Below, in pieces: positions 35,121 to 44,247 of a stretch of 64,000 bases of DNA (the stretch's first letter is position 1; every line of letters starts with the position of its first letter). The notes under the pieces are model-generated. The model did not search any database. It worked only from the letters and a program-made list of their open reading frames with translations, and was not told the origin of the DNA. This DNA is from an uncultured Novosphingobium sp. Lineage in GTDB: Bacteria; Pseudomonadota; Alphaproteobacteria; Sphingomonadales; Sphingomonadaceae. Both the position numbers and the translations under genes were made by a program. The DNA lies in NCBI GenBank assembly GCA_937996535.1, contig CALKVF010000110.1:1-64000 (forward strand). Reading direction: 5' to 3'.

Positions 35121-35810
35121 ATGACGTCACCCCGCCTGCTGCTGGTCGAAGACGATCCAGCACTCGCCGAACTGCTCGAGTTCCGTTTCAAGGCCGAGGG
35201 TTACGCCGTTACCGCCACTCCCGATGGCGACGAGGCGCTGCTGCTGGCGCAGGAGGAAGTCCCCGATCTGGTCGTGCTCGACTGGATGATCGAAGGCACC
35301 AGCGGGATCGAGGTCTGCCGCCGCCTGCGCCGCGACAAGGCCACCGCCCACGTGCCGATCGTGATGCTCACCGCGCGCGGGGCCGAGGATGACAAGATCC
35401 GCGGGCTCGATACCGGCGCGGATGACTATGTCACCAAGCCGTTCAGCCCACGCGAACTGGTCGCCCGGGTCAACGCGATCATGCGTCGGATCCGTCCTGC
35501 CCTGGCCGGCGAAACGCTGATCGTGGGCGATCTTTCGCTCGACGCGACGGCGCACAAGGTGCTGCGGCGCGGACAGGTGCTTGGCCTCGGCCCGACCGAG
35601 TTCCGCCTGCTCAAGTTCTTCATGGAGCATCCCGGCCGCGTGTTCTCGCGCGGGCAACTGCTCGACGCGGTCTGGGGAACCGACAGCGACATCGAACTGC
35701 GCACGGTCGACGTGCATATCCGCCGCCTGCGCAAGGGGATCGAACTGCCCGGCGCAGCCGATCCGGTGCGCACGGTGCGCTCGGCCGGCTATGCGCTCGA
35801 AGCGGTCTGA
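35121..35810 (+). CDS. phoB: Phosphate-regulon response regulator PhoB
   Basis: This 229-residue OmpR/PhoB-family regulator has a receiver domain with acidic pocket EDD (10-12), phospho-acceptor Asp54 in VVLDWMIEGTSG, and a Lys in the VTKPFSPRELV segment. A winged-helix DNA-binding domain follows from about residue 130. It should bind the Pho boxes found upstream of pstS and the DUF2490 gene. ATG 35121 is chosen because the receiver starts immediately; longer in-frame starts run into phoU. Confidence 0.95.
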   Translation: MTSPRLLLVEDDPALAELLEFRFKAEGYAVTATPDGDEALLLAQEEVPDLVVLDWMIEGTSGIEVCRRLRRDKATAHVPIVMLTARGAEDDKIRGLDTGADDYVTKPFSPRELVARVNAIMRRIRPALAGETLIVGDLSLDATAHKVLRRGQVLGLGPTEFRLLKFFMEHPGRVFSRGQLLDAVWGTDSDIELRTVDVHIRRLRKGIELPGAADPVRTVRSAGYALEAV

Positions 35811-35839
35811 CCGCCCACTCCCCGCCACACCGCCAAACG

Positions 35840-35873
35840 AAAGGGGCTGCCACCGCGAGGTGACAGCCCCTTT
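35840..35873. terminator. Bidirectional intrinsic terminator
   Basis: AAAGGGGCTG pairs with CAGCCCCTTT, and inner CACC pairs with GGTG, with one mismatch between the two parts. The stem lies 29 bases after phoB and 22 bases after the convergent TonB-receptor stop, with A and T flanks that suit both directions. Confidence 0.8.
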
Positions 35874-35895
35874 GCTGTTTTAGGCTGGCCGGACT

Positions 35896-38196
35896 TTAGA
35901 AGCCGACGCGCAGCCGCACGCCATAGGTGCGCGGCGCACCCAGATAGCCGTTCTGGTCACCCGTCTGCAGCGGGGTCGGGAAGGCCTGGGTGAAGTAGGT
36001 TTCGTCGAACAGGTTCTGCACCCAGCCTTCGACCAGCAGGTTGCTGCCGGGCAGCTTCACGCCGAGGTTGGCGTTGACCAGGCTGAGCGAGCCCTGCACG
36101 GCGCTGCTGGCCGAGCTGATGTTCTGGCTGCTGGTGTACTGGTACTGCACGCGGCCGACCAGGTTGACCGCATCGTTGACCGGCGTGTCGAGGTTGAGCG
36201 ACACGTTGGCCGACAGCTTCGGCGCAAAGCGGAAGCGCGAACCCGACAGCGCCGGATCGATGGTCGCATCAACCCCGTACTTGGCATGCGGCACCCAGGT
36301 GCCGTCGATCCCCAGCGTCAGCGCATCATTGAGCTGGAACAGGTTCTCGATTTCCATGCCGTAGTCGGTCGCCTTCTTGGCGTTGAGCACGGTGAAGCGC
36401 AGGCCCACGAACTGCGCGATCTGCAGATCGGACAGGTCGTAATAGAAGAACGCGATGTTGGTCCGGGCGCGGCGATCCAGATACTGGAACTTGGCGCCGA
36501 GTTCGTACGCGTTGACCTTCTCGGGCTTGTAGGCCGGGTTAAGCGGAACCGCACCGGCAACTTCGGCCGGGTTGTTCGCGCGCGTCCCGCCGGCATTGGC
36601 GTCGATGTTGACGCCGCCAGCCTTGAAGCCGCGGTTGTAGGTGGCATAGAGCATCACGTCGTCAACCGGGCGATACTGCAGGCCGAACGTCCCGCTCACC
36701 GCCTTGTTGGTGATGGTCTTGTCATAGGCCGGCCCCGGCGAAACGCCGAGCACGCGGAACGGATCGTTGGCCGCCGGGCTGAAGTAGAGGAAGCGGAAGC
36801 TGCCCTGCTTCTTTTCGACCGAATAGCGCAGGCCGGTGATCACGTTGAGCTTGTCGCCCACCGCAAAGTCGAGGTGCGCGAAGCCGGCATAGGAGCGGGC
36901 CTTGCCGTGCATGTCTTCCTTGTCCCACGGACCGGCAGGAGCGCTGACGGTGCCCGCCGGATAGGGCGCGAAGGCGGCATTCCAGAACGCCTGTGCCTGG
37001 CTCGCCCACGGCATTTCTCGGCCCATCGCCAGCTTTTCATCCGAGACGAAGGCCCCGAACACGGCATCGGCGTTCAGCGCTTCGATCTTGGTATTGTAGG
37101 TCAGTTCCTGCGAGAGGAAGCGGCTGTCGAAGCTTTCGTTGTAGCGGAAAATGTCGGCGCCCGAGAAATCGGGGTCCATGTCGCGCTGGGTCAGGTTGAA
37201 CTTGCGCGCGGCGGTCACCGACTTGAGCGTGCCAGCCCCGATTTCAGCTTCGATCTGCAGGGTCGCGCCGTAATCCTCGACGGTCTGCTTGCCGTTGCCG
37301 TTGAGCGTCTGCTGCCAGTCCGACGGATTGGCCGAAGGCAGGGTGCGCCCGCCGGCCAGCGTCAGCGCATCGATCAGCGGCTGGGTCGGCCCAGCCTGGA
37401 AGCTCGACGTGGCGTAGCAGCAGTTGCCCTTGCTGAACGAATAGTCGCCAATCAGGCGGATCGACAGGCCGGTGCCCGGCTCGACCAGCAGCTGACCCTT
37501 GACCGCACGGGTCTTGTCGTTGTTGAGGTTCGCCCCGGTGGTGGCATCGGTGTAGAAGCCGTCACGGGTCGAAACCACGCCCGCCAGGCGGAACGCGGCG
37601 GTATCCGACAGCGGCACGTTGCCAGCCGCGCGGACCAGCAGCGAGTTGTAGTTGCCATAGGTCGCTTCAACCAGGCCGCTGGCTTCGTTGAGCGACGGCT
37701 TGGCCGAGGCGAGCAGCAGCGCGCCGGCAGTGGTGTTCTTGCCGAACAGCGTGCCCTGCGGACCGCGCAGCACCTGCAGGTTGTCGATATCGAGGAAGTT
37801 CTGCAGCGCGGCAGCCGCGCGGGTGCGATAGACGCCGTCGATGAACACGCCGACCGAGCCTTCGAAGCTGCGGCTGTTACCGGTGGTGCCAAGGCCGCGG
37901 ATGATGACGTTCGCGGTCGAGCTGGAAATGTTGGTCGCGCGGAAGGTGATCGAGGGGCTCACCGCCTGGATGTTCGAGATGTTCTCGACGCGCGCGGTGG
38001 CCAGGGCTTCGCCGCTGGCGGCCGTGATCGCGATCGGCACGTTCTGGAGGTTTTCGGCGCGGCGCTGGGCGGTGACGACGATTTCCTCAAGCCCGCCGGC
38101 GGGCTGCTGGGCGGTGGTGTCCTGGGCATAGGCCGGAGCGGCGAACGCGGGCGCGAACAGCATACCGGCAACGCCGGCAAGAAGCTTCCCTCTCAT
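35896..38196 (-). CDS. TonB-dependent outer membrane receptor
   Basis: This 766-residue receptor takes up an unknown substrate across the outer membrane. It has a signal peptide (1-24), a TonB-box-like region (EEIVVTAQRR, 37-46), a plug domain (about 50-165, with VLRGPQGTLFGKNTTAGALL), and a 22-strand barrel ending RVGF. The final phenylalanine fits outer membrane insertion. Plugs of this kind are common in sphingomonads. A divergent AraC-family regulator 172 bases away suggests substrate-dependent induction. The substrate cannot be inferred from sequence. Confidence 0.93.
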   Translation of the reverse strand: MRGKLLAGVAGMLFAPAFAAPAYAQDTTAQQPAGGLEEIVVTAQRRAENLQNVPIAITAASGEALATARVENISNIQAVSPSITFRATNISSSTANVIIRGLGTTGNSRSFEGSVGVFIDGVYRTRAAAALQNFLDIDNLQVLRGPQGTLFGKNTTAGALLLASAKPSLNEASGLVEATYGNYNSLLVRAAGNVPLSDTAAFRLAGVVSTRDGFYTDATTGANLNNDKTRAVKGQLLVEPGTGLSIRLIGDYSFSKGNCCYATSSFQAGPTQPLIDALTLAGGRTLPSANPSDWQQTLNGNGKQTVEDYGATLQIEAEIGAGTLKSVTAARKFNLTQRDMDPDFSGADIFRYNESFDSRFLSQELTYNTKIEALNADAVFGAFVSDEKLAMGREMPWASQAQAFWNAAFAPYPAGTVSAPAGPWDKEDMHGKARSYAGFAHLDFAVGDKLNVITGLRYSVEKKQGSFRFLYFSPAANDPFRVLGVSPGPAYDKTITNKAVSGTFGLQYRPVDDVMLYATYNRGFKAGGVNIDANAGGTRANNPAEVAGAVPLNPAYKPEKVNAYELGAKFQYLDRRARTNIAFFYYDLSDLQIAQFVGLRFTVLNAKKATDYGMEIENLFQLNDALTLGIDGTWVPHAKYGVDATIDPALSGSRFRFAPKLSANVSLNLDTPVNDAVNLVGRVQYQYTSSQNISSASSAVQGSLSLVNANLGVKLPGSNLLVEGWVQNLFDETYFTQAFPTPLQTGDQNGYLGAPRTYGVRLRVGF

Positions 38197-38368
38197 TGTT
38201 TTCCTCCATCTATATCATCGCCTTGATGGCGATTTGATCGTCGTCAGCGACAGCATCCCAAAAGCATTCAAAGTTGAGACGGGTCGCTGGACGAGTGCTG
38301 GCGGATGCTTTAATTCAACGATTAAATCTTGACTTTATGCGCCACATATTTGTTTACGCGTGCCACCC

Positions 38369-39391
38369 ATGAACTGTGACTTTTCCGCACACTCGGGCTC
38401 GATGCGCCAATTTCTGCGCTTTGCGCGCACTACGGGTTTGCCGCTAGAGCGGATTCTTTGCGACGAGCTGAAGCAGATCGCCCGCGCCTGCGAGAGCCAC
38501 GACCGTGTCCCGGCCCGCGGGCTGGTCGACATGCTGCAGGTCAGCGCGGTTCGGGCCGAACTGCCGACGCTGGGTGCAGCCTTTGCTGCCTGGACCAATC
38601 CGCGCGGGTTCGGCCCGTTCAGCCTGCTGTGGGATCACTGCCCGACGATTGAGGAAACGGTGCGGATTTCGTGCCAGTACCTCCACCTTGAAAGCCAGGC
38701 GCTGACCATGTCGATGGAGGACGAGGGCGAGGAAATCGCGCTGCGTCAGTCCTTGATGATCCCGACCCTGATGGGCGGTAGCCAGTTCCTCATGGCAACG
38801 CTCACGGTCAGACTGCGGATCATGCGGCTGCAACTGGGCGATGACTGGCATCCGCTGCGGCTCGAACTCGAACAGCCCGCGCCGGAGGATTACCGCTTCC
38901 TGCGCACCCTCTATCGCTGCCCGATCGTGTTCGAGGCCGACCGCAACGCGATCATCATCAGCCGCGACGACCTGCGCCGCCCCTCGCCCAACGGCAATGC
39001 CCAGATGCTGGCCTACCTTGAGCGCCAGCTTCAGGAGCTTGATCACGAGCGCACCGCCGATCTGGCCCAACTGGTCGAACAGCGCATCGCCACCAACCTC
39101 GCGGGCGGGCGGGCCTCGCTCGATCTGGTGGCCGAACTGCTCGCGCTCAGCCGCCGCAGCCTGCAACGCGCGCTGGCCGAGCGTGACCTGACTTACGAGG
39201 AACTGGTCGCGCGGGTCCGGCGGCGGGTGGCCGAGGAATACTTCGCCAACGAACGCCGCACCAACCTCGCTGATCTGGCGCACCGGCTGGGCTTTGCCGA
39301 AGCCGCCAGCGTCAGCCGCTTCCTGCGCGGCCAGTTCGGGCTCAGTTCCCGCCAGATGGCGATCCAGGCCCGGCTCAAGACCGCGCGCTGA
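38369..39391 (+). CDS. AraC-family transcriptional regulator (OruR-type)
   Basis: This 340-residue protein has an N-terminal arabinose-binding-domain-like (PF12625/OruR-type) effector region (about 15-200). A C-terminal AraC DNA-binding domain follows (about 230-335), with helices VAELLALSRRSLQRAL and DLAHRLGFAEAASVSRFLRGQFG. It diverges from the TonB receptor and is its probable regulator. The start is uncertain: ATG 38369 is used here, but GTG 38360 and ATG 38402 are in frame, and no strong ribosome site marks any of them. Confidence 0.88.
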   Translation: MNCDFSAHSGSMRQFLRFARTTGLPLERILCDELKQIARACESHDRVPARGLVDMLQVSAVRAELPTLGAAFAAWTNPRGFGPFSLLWDHCPTIEETVRISCQYLHLESQALTMSMEDEGEEIALRQSLMIPTLMGGSQFLMATLTVRLRIMRLQLGDDWHPLRLELEQPAPEDYRFLRTLYRCPIVFEADRNAIIISRDDLRRPSPNGNAQMLAYLERQLQELDHERTADLAQLVEQRIATNLAGGRASLDLVAELLALSRRSLQRALAERDLTYEELVARVRRRVAEEYFANERRTNLADLAHRLGFAEAASVSRFLRGQFGLSSRQMAIQARLKTAR

Positions 39392-39405
39392 AGCGCAAAC
39401 GACAA

Positions 39406-39434
39406 GGGCCGCCCTCCTTCCCGGAGAGCGGCCC
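39406..39434. terminator. Hairpin between convergent genes
   Basis: GGGCCGC pairs with GCGGCCC and CTCC with GGAG, with a single mismatch between them. It lies 15 bases after the AraC stop and 29 bases after the permease stop on the other strand. T tracts are poor. Confidence 0.5.
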
Positions 39435-39462
39435 CTGCCTGTGCCCGTAATGGGCCGTCAGA

Positions 39463-41034
39463 TCAGTCGAGTTCAACACCGCCCGGCAGCGGGGCAACCG
39501 GCTGCGGCGGGGTATCGCTGTCTTCCTCGTGAACCTCGACAATGCCGCGGCCCACATGGCTCTTGCGGTAGCCATAGAGGAAATAGAACAGCAGGCCGAT
39601 CGCGCCCCACACCGGCAGCACCATCTTTGCATCGAAGGGCAGGAACCAGAACAGCACCACGCAGCCCGTCACCGAGATCGGGGCAACCACCCAGACCAGC
39701 GGGGTGCGGAACGGACGGGCCCGGCCCGGATCACGCACACGCAGGATCATGACCGCGACCGAAACCATGAGGAATGCGAACAGCGTGCCCGAATTCGAGA
39801 TGTCGGCCAATTGCCCGACCGGCAGCAGCGCGGCGCCAAAGGCCACGAAAATGCCGGTCACCAAGGTCACCACGTGCGGGGTCTTCCACTTGGGGTGAAT
39901 GCTGGCGAGCTTTTCAGGCAGCAGCCCGTCGCGCGCCATCACGAAGAAGATGCGGGTCTGGCCGAACATCATCATCAGGATGACCGAGGGCAGCGCAAGG
40001 TTGGCGGCGAGGCCGACGAGATCGCCCGCCCAGCTGTGGTTGATCGCGCGCAGCACGTGGGCGAGCGCTTCCTTCGAGCAGACCAGCGGTTCCTGGCCCT
40101 GCGCAGCCAGCGCGGCGCACTGCTGGGTGAATTCGGCCGAACCCGGCGCAACGCCCGGCGCGGTCGGCTGTGCGCCAATCGCCCCGATCGCCCCGCCAGC
40201 AACCAGCAGGTAGAACACGGTGCAGATCGCCAGGCTGCCGATCAGGCCGATCGGCACGTTGCGCTGCGGGTTCTTGGTTTCCTCGGCCGCGGTCGAAACC
40301 GCGTCGAAGCCGACATAAGCAAAGAAGATCGACGACGCCGCGCCGATGATCCCCATGCCCGAGGATCCCCAGCCATTGGGTGAGAACGGGGCGAAATGCT
40401 CACCCTTCATCGCCGGCAGGGCGAGCGCGATGAACATGGTCAGCGCGGCCACCTTGATCGCCACGAGCGCGGCGTTGACGTTGGCGCTTTCCTTGGTGCC
40501 GATCATCAGCAGCCAGGTCACGGCCAGCGCCACGAAGATCGCGGGGACGTTGACCCAGCCGGCCGAGAAGTCCGGCCCGGCCAGGGTCCAGGTCGGCCCG
40601 GCTTGGAGCATCACGGGCAATTCAAAGCCTGTCCAACTTTTGACAAGTCCCATGAAGTAACCCGACCAACCCACTGAAACTGCAGAGGCAGCCACCGCAT
40701 ATTCGAGGATCAGCGCCCAGCCGACCATCCAGGCCAGCAGTTCGCCGACCACGGCGTAGGAATAGGTGTAGGCAGAGCCCGAAACCGGCACCATCGCGGC
40801 GAGTTCCGAATAGCACAGCGCCGCCACGGCGCAGACGAAGCCGGCGATGATGAAGCTGTACATCATCCCGGGCCCCGCCTTCTGCGCGGCAGCCGCCGTC
40901 AGCACGAAGATGCCGGTGCCGATGATCGCCCCGATCCCCAAGAGGGTCAGTTGCACCGGCCCAAGCGAGCGGTGGAGCGATTTCTTTTCGGCAGTTGCCA
41001 GGATGGCGTCGAGCGGTTTGACGCGACCGAACAT
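39463..41034 (-). CDS. APC-family amino acid permease (cationic amino acid transporter type)
   Basis: This 523-residue membrane protein has about 12 helices and the APC core. Helix 1 carries [17 protein letters not shown], and helix 6 lies in [25 protein letters not shown], where a cytoplasmic acidic motif follows. The overall layout matches the CAT/YhdG branch, which moves basic or branched amino acids. Substrate specificity cannot be fixed. AGGGGAA precedes the ATG. The gene diverges from panB with a 167-base spacer. Confidence 0.88.
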   Translation of the reverse strand: MFGRVKPLDAILATAEKKSLHRSLGPVQLTLLGIGAIIGTGIFVLTAAAAQKAGPGMMYSFIIAGFVCAVAALCYSELAAMVPVSGSAYTYSYAVVGELLAWMVGWALILEYAVAASAVSVGWSGYFMGLVKSWTGFELPVMLQAGPTWTLAGPDFSAGWVNVPAIFVALAVTWLLMIGTKESANVNAALVAIKVAALTMFIALALPAMKGEHFAPFSPNGWGSSGMGIIGAASSIFFAYVGFDAVSTAAEETKNPQRNVPIGLIGSLAICTVFYLLVAGGAIGAIGAQPTAPGVAPGSAEFTQQCAALAAQGQEPLVCSKEALAHVLRAINHSWAGDLVGLAANLALPSVILMMMFGQTRIFFVMARDGLLPEKLASIHPKWKTPHVVTLVTGIFVAFGAALLPVGQLADISNSGTLFAFLMVSVAVMILRVRDPGRARPFRTPLVWVVAPISVTGCVVLFWFLPFDAKMVLPVWGAIGLLFYFLYGYRKSHVGRGIVEVHEEDSDTPPQPVAPLPGGVELD

Positions 41035-41201
41035 GTATTTCCCCTAAAAGGTTGACGGTCCAGACACAGGGTCTGGCCGCGGATATTCCCTGGGGCGCGA
41101 AGCTAGCGGCGGCGCGCGGCTTGGCAAGGTGTAACTGCGCGCCCTTCCCCAGCTTGTTTGCGCCTTCCCCCCCGCGCGCCCAGGGTCTAAGGGTCGTGAC
41201 C

Positions 41202-42071
41202 ATGTCCACGACCTTCCAGCTCGACACCGCGACCAGCCGCGCGCACCCCACCCCCGCACCGCTGCGCCGCCTTTCGGTTCCCGCGATCCGCCAGCGCAAG
41301 CAGGACGGCGTTACTGCCGAGCCGATCGTGATGCTCACCGCCTATACCGCGCGGCAGGCGCAGCTGCTCGATGAACACTGCGATCTGCTGTTGTGCGGGG
41401 ATTCGCTGGGTCAGGTGATCTATGGAATGCCCTCGAGCCTGCAGGTCACGCTCGACATGATGATTGCCCACGGCGCAGCCGTGGTGCGCGGTTCTTATCA
41501 CGCGGTGGTGGTGATCGACTTGCCCTTCGGCAGCTACGAAGCCTCGCCCGAGCAGGCCTTTGCCAGCGCCTCGCGCGTGCTGGCCGAAACCGGCGCCAGC
41601 GCGGTCAAGCTCGAAGGCGGGGCCGCAATGGCGGAAACCGTAGTGTTCCTCGTCCAGCGCGGCATCCCGGTGATGGGCCATGTCGGCCTGACTCCGCAGG
41701 CGGTCAACGTGCTGGGCGGCTATAACGCACGCGGACGCAGCGACGCCGAAGCGGCCAAGATCGTCTCCGATGCCGTTGCGCTCGAACAGGCCGGCGCCTT
41801 TGCCATCGTCGTCGAAGGCGTGGTCGAACCGATTGCGATCGAAGTGACCAAGGCGATTTCCTGCCCCTCGATCGGGATCGGCGCTTCGGCGCAGTGCGAT
41901 GGCCAGGTGCTGGTCACCGAGGACATGCTTGGCATGTTCGACCGCGTTCCCCGCTTCGTGAAGCGGTTTGCCGATGTCGCGGGGCTGATCTCGGGCGCGG
42001 CGGCCAGCTATGCCGAGGAAGTTCGCGCACGCAGCTTCCCGGGCGCTGAGCAGACCTACCAGCCCAAGTAA
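41202..42071 (+). CDS. panB: 3-methyl-2-oxobutanoate hydroxymethyltransferase PanB
   Basis: This 289-residue enzyme makes ketopantoate from 2-oxoisovalerate and methylene-tetrahydrofolate, the first committed step to pantothenate and CoA. Family motifs are [23 protein letters not shown] (metal-binding Asp), [17 protein letters not shown] and [12 protein letters not shown]. About 30 extra residues precede the usual start near [13 protein letters not shown] 41202 is chosen as the first ATG of the continuous frame with a normal N-terminus. panC is not adjacent. Confidence 0.94.
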   Translation: MSTTFQLDTATSRAHPTPAPLRRLSVPAIRQRKQDGVTAEPIVMLTAYTARQAQLLDEHCDLLLCGDSLGQVIYGMPSSLQVTLDMMIAHGAAVVRGSYHAVVVIDLPFGSYEASPEQAFASASRVLAETGASAVKLEGGAAMAETVVFLVQRGIPVMGHVGLTPQAVNVLGGYNARGRSDAEAAKIVSDAVALEQAGAFAIVVEGVVEPIAIEVTKAISCPSIGIGASAQCDGQVLVTEDMLGMFDRVPRFVKRFADVAGLISGAAASYAEEVRARSFPGAEQTYQPK

Positions 42072-42078
42072 GCGGCCT

Positions 42079-43032
42079 TCAGATTCGGCTGATCCGCGCT
42101 GCCAGCGGCGCGGCGATGACCAATTGGCTGAGGTGATAGAGCAGGATCGGCAGCAGGACCGTGCCGGCCGCCGCCGGGGGGAACAGCACGGTTGCCAGCG
42201 GCGCGCCCATCGCGATGCTTTTCTGCGCGCCGGCAAAGAACAGCGCCACCCGGTCGCCGCGCGGCAGGCGCAGCGCGCCGCCCAGCAGCCACGCCCCCAG
42301 ATGCCCCACGATCAGCAGCAGCGCGGTGCCGCCCGCAAGCCAGCCCCATCCCGCAACGTCCACCCGGGTCCAGAACCGCTGCTCGACCGCGCCTGAAAAC
42401 GCGACATAGACCGCAATCGCGATCGAGCTGCGGTCCATCCAGGTCACCACCGGGCGGTGCTCCTTGACCCAGCCGCCAACGCGGTCCTGCAGCACCTGGC
42501 CGATGATGAAGGGCACCAGCAGGATCACCACGACCTTGACCAGCCCATCGGAATGAAAGCCCCCGCCCTGCCCGCCGGCGAGCGCCGAAAACAGCGGCGC
42601 GGTGATGAACACGCCAAGGATATTGAGCAACGCCGCCGCGACGACCGAGCTTGCCACGTTCCCGCCCGCGAGCGAGGAATAGGCCGTGGCCGACTGTACC
42701 GTTGAGGGTAGGCAGCCAAGGTAGAGAAAGCCCAGCGCGATCAGCGGCGGGATGACGCCTTGCCCGGCCTGCCACGCGGCCCAGCCGACCAGCGGCATGG
42801 CAATGAACACCCAGGCGGTCAGCGGCCAGAGCAGGCGGTGGTTGGAAATGCCTGCCGCCACTTCGTGGCGCGGCAGGCGGATGCCGTTAAGCATGAACAG
42901 CATGAACACCGCCGCGTTCGAGATGAACTGGGCGATTTCGCGCGCGCCGCCATGCACCGGCAGCACCACGGCCAGCGCGATGGCCACGGCCAGCAGCCGC
43001 ACCATCGGATCGATCCGCCTGAGCAATGTCAT
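42079..43032 (-). CDS. SBF-like bile acid:sodium symporter family protein
   Basis: This 317-residue membrane protein has about 10 helices and the SBF_like (PF13593/YfeH-type) pattern. Marks include the MLFMLNGIRLPR segment after helix 2, LPSTVQSATAYSSLAGGN and FAGAQKSIAMGAPLA. It is probably a sodium-coupled organic anion transporter. The substrate is unknown, and bile acids are only the family name. ATG 43032 places the first helix (LLAVAIALAVVLPVHGG) normally; an in-frame frame extends upstream but looks non-coding. Convergent with panB. Confidence 0.85.
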   Translation of the reverse strand: MTLLRRIDPMVRLLAVAIALAVVLPVHGGAREIAQFISNAAVFMLFMLNGIRLPRHEVAAGISNHRLLWPLTAWVFIAMPLVGWAAWQAGQGVIPPLIALGFLYLGCLPSTVQSATAYSSLAGGNVASSVVAAALLNILGVFITAPLFSALAGGQGGGFHSDGLVKVVVILLVPFIIGQVLQDRVGGWVKEHRPVVTWMDRSSIAIAVYVAFSGAVEQRFWTRVDVAGWGWLAGGTALLLIVGHLGAWLLGGALRLPRGDRVALFFAGAQKSIAMGAPLATVLFPPAAAGTVLLPILLYHLSQLVIAAPLAARISRI

Positions 43033-43110
43033 GATCTGTGCGCGTCCTTCGTCATCGCGGCCCGCCCCCCGGATGCCAGCCGGGCGGCGGAGCCGCAATG
43101 GCGAATTGGC

Positions 43111-44169
43111 TCAGCGCCCCGAAAGCTTGGGCGCGGGTGCGGGCGTGCCGGAAAAGCGCGGCGCAGGCGCGGGCTGAACCATCCCGCCTTCCTCGATGAA
43201 TGTCGCGCGCGCCACGTTGTGGGCATGGGCCGGCGCTTCCTTGAGGCTGAGCACCGGGGCAAAGCAGATGTCGGTCCCGTCCATGATCGCGCACCATTCG
43301 TCGCGGGTCTTGGTCAGGAACAGCGCGGTCAGGCGGGCCTTCAACTCGTCCCACTTGCCCGGGTTCATCTGCTGGGCAAAATCGGCATCGTCGGTGAGGC
43401 CGGTCTTTTCCATGAGGATCGCGTAGAACTGCGGCTCGATCGAGCCGAGCGAGATCCACTTGCCGTCCTTGGTTTCGTAAGTGTCGTAGAAGTGGGTGCC
43501 CGAATCCAGCAGGTTGACCCCGCGTTCATCCTTCCACTGGCCATTGGCGAGGAAGGTATAGGTCATGGCCGACAGGATCGCCGCGCCGTCAACCATCGCG
43601 CAGTCGACCACCTGGCCCTGCCCGCCGCTACGGGCATGAAGCACGCCGGCGACCACACCGAAGGCCAGCATCATGCCGCCGCCGCCGAAATCGCCCACGG
43701 CATTGACCGGGAAGGTCGGCTTTTCGCCCTTGCGGCCATAGGAATGGAGCGCACCCGAAAGCGCGATGTAGTTGATGTCATGGCCCGCCAGCGGCGCCAT
43801 CGGCCCGTCCTGGCCCCAGCCAGTCATCCGGCCGATCACCAGCTTGGGATTGATCGCCAGCAGCACGTCAGGCCCCAGGCCCAGCCGTTCAAGCACGCCG
43901 GGGCGATAGCCTTCGATCAGCGCATCGGCGGTCTTGGCCAGTTCCTTGATCTGATCGATCGCGGCAGGATCCTTGAGGTCGAGTTCGATGCGTTCGCGGT
44001 TGCGGTTGAGGATGTCGCGGTTGCCGCCATCGCCAAAGCGCCCGCCCTTCGAAGGGCGCTCAACCCGGATCACCCGGGCGCCGTGGTCAGCCAGCATCAT
44101 GCCGCAGAACGGCCCCGGCCCGATTCCAGCCAGTTCGATAACGGTCACACCCTGAAGAACGCCTGCCAT
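43111..44169 (-). CDS. Alpha-methylacyl-CoA racemase (class III CoA-transferase fold)
   Basis: This 352-residue enzyme belongs to the CaiB/BaiF superfamily. It matches the alpha-methylacyl-CoA racemase branch: the AGHDINYIALSGAL motif carries the predicted catalytic His130, and NAVGDFGGGGMML carries Asp160. This is the His/Asp pair of the Mycobacterium Mcr enzyme. It epimerises 2-methyl-branched acyl-CoA esters in branched-lipid or sterol side-chain breakdown. ATG 44169 follows GGAGAGGG; a GTG two codons earlier is possible. A proline/alanine-rich tail of about 20 residues ends the protein. Confidence 0.88.
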   Translation of the reverse strand: MAGVLQGVTVIELAGIGPGPFCGMMLADHGARVIRVERPSKGGRFGDGGNRDILNRNRERIELDLKDPAAIDQIKELAKTADALIEGYRPGVLERLGLGPDVLLAINPKLVIGRMTGWGQDGPMAPLAGHDINYIALSGALHSYGRKGEKPTFPVNAVGDFGGGGMMLAFGVVAGVLHARSGGQGQVVDCAMVDGAAILSAMTYTFLANGQWKDERGVNLLDSGTHFYDTYETKDGKWISLGSIEPQFYAILMEKTGLTDDADFAQQMNPGKWDELKARLTALFLTKTRDEWCAIMDGTDICFAPVLSLKEAPAHAHNVARATFIEEGGMVQPAPAPRFSGTPAPAPKLSGR

Positions 44170-44247
44170 TTTCACCCTCTCCGCAAAATTTAATCGCGCG
44201 ATGAAATTGTCTTTAAGGGTCTGGCGCGGACTGTCGAGAGGGAACTG

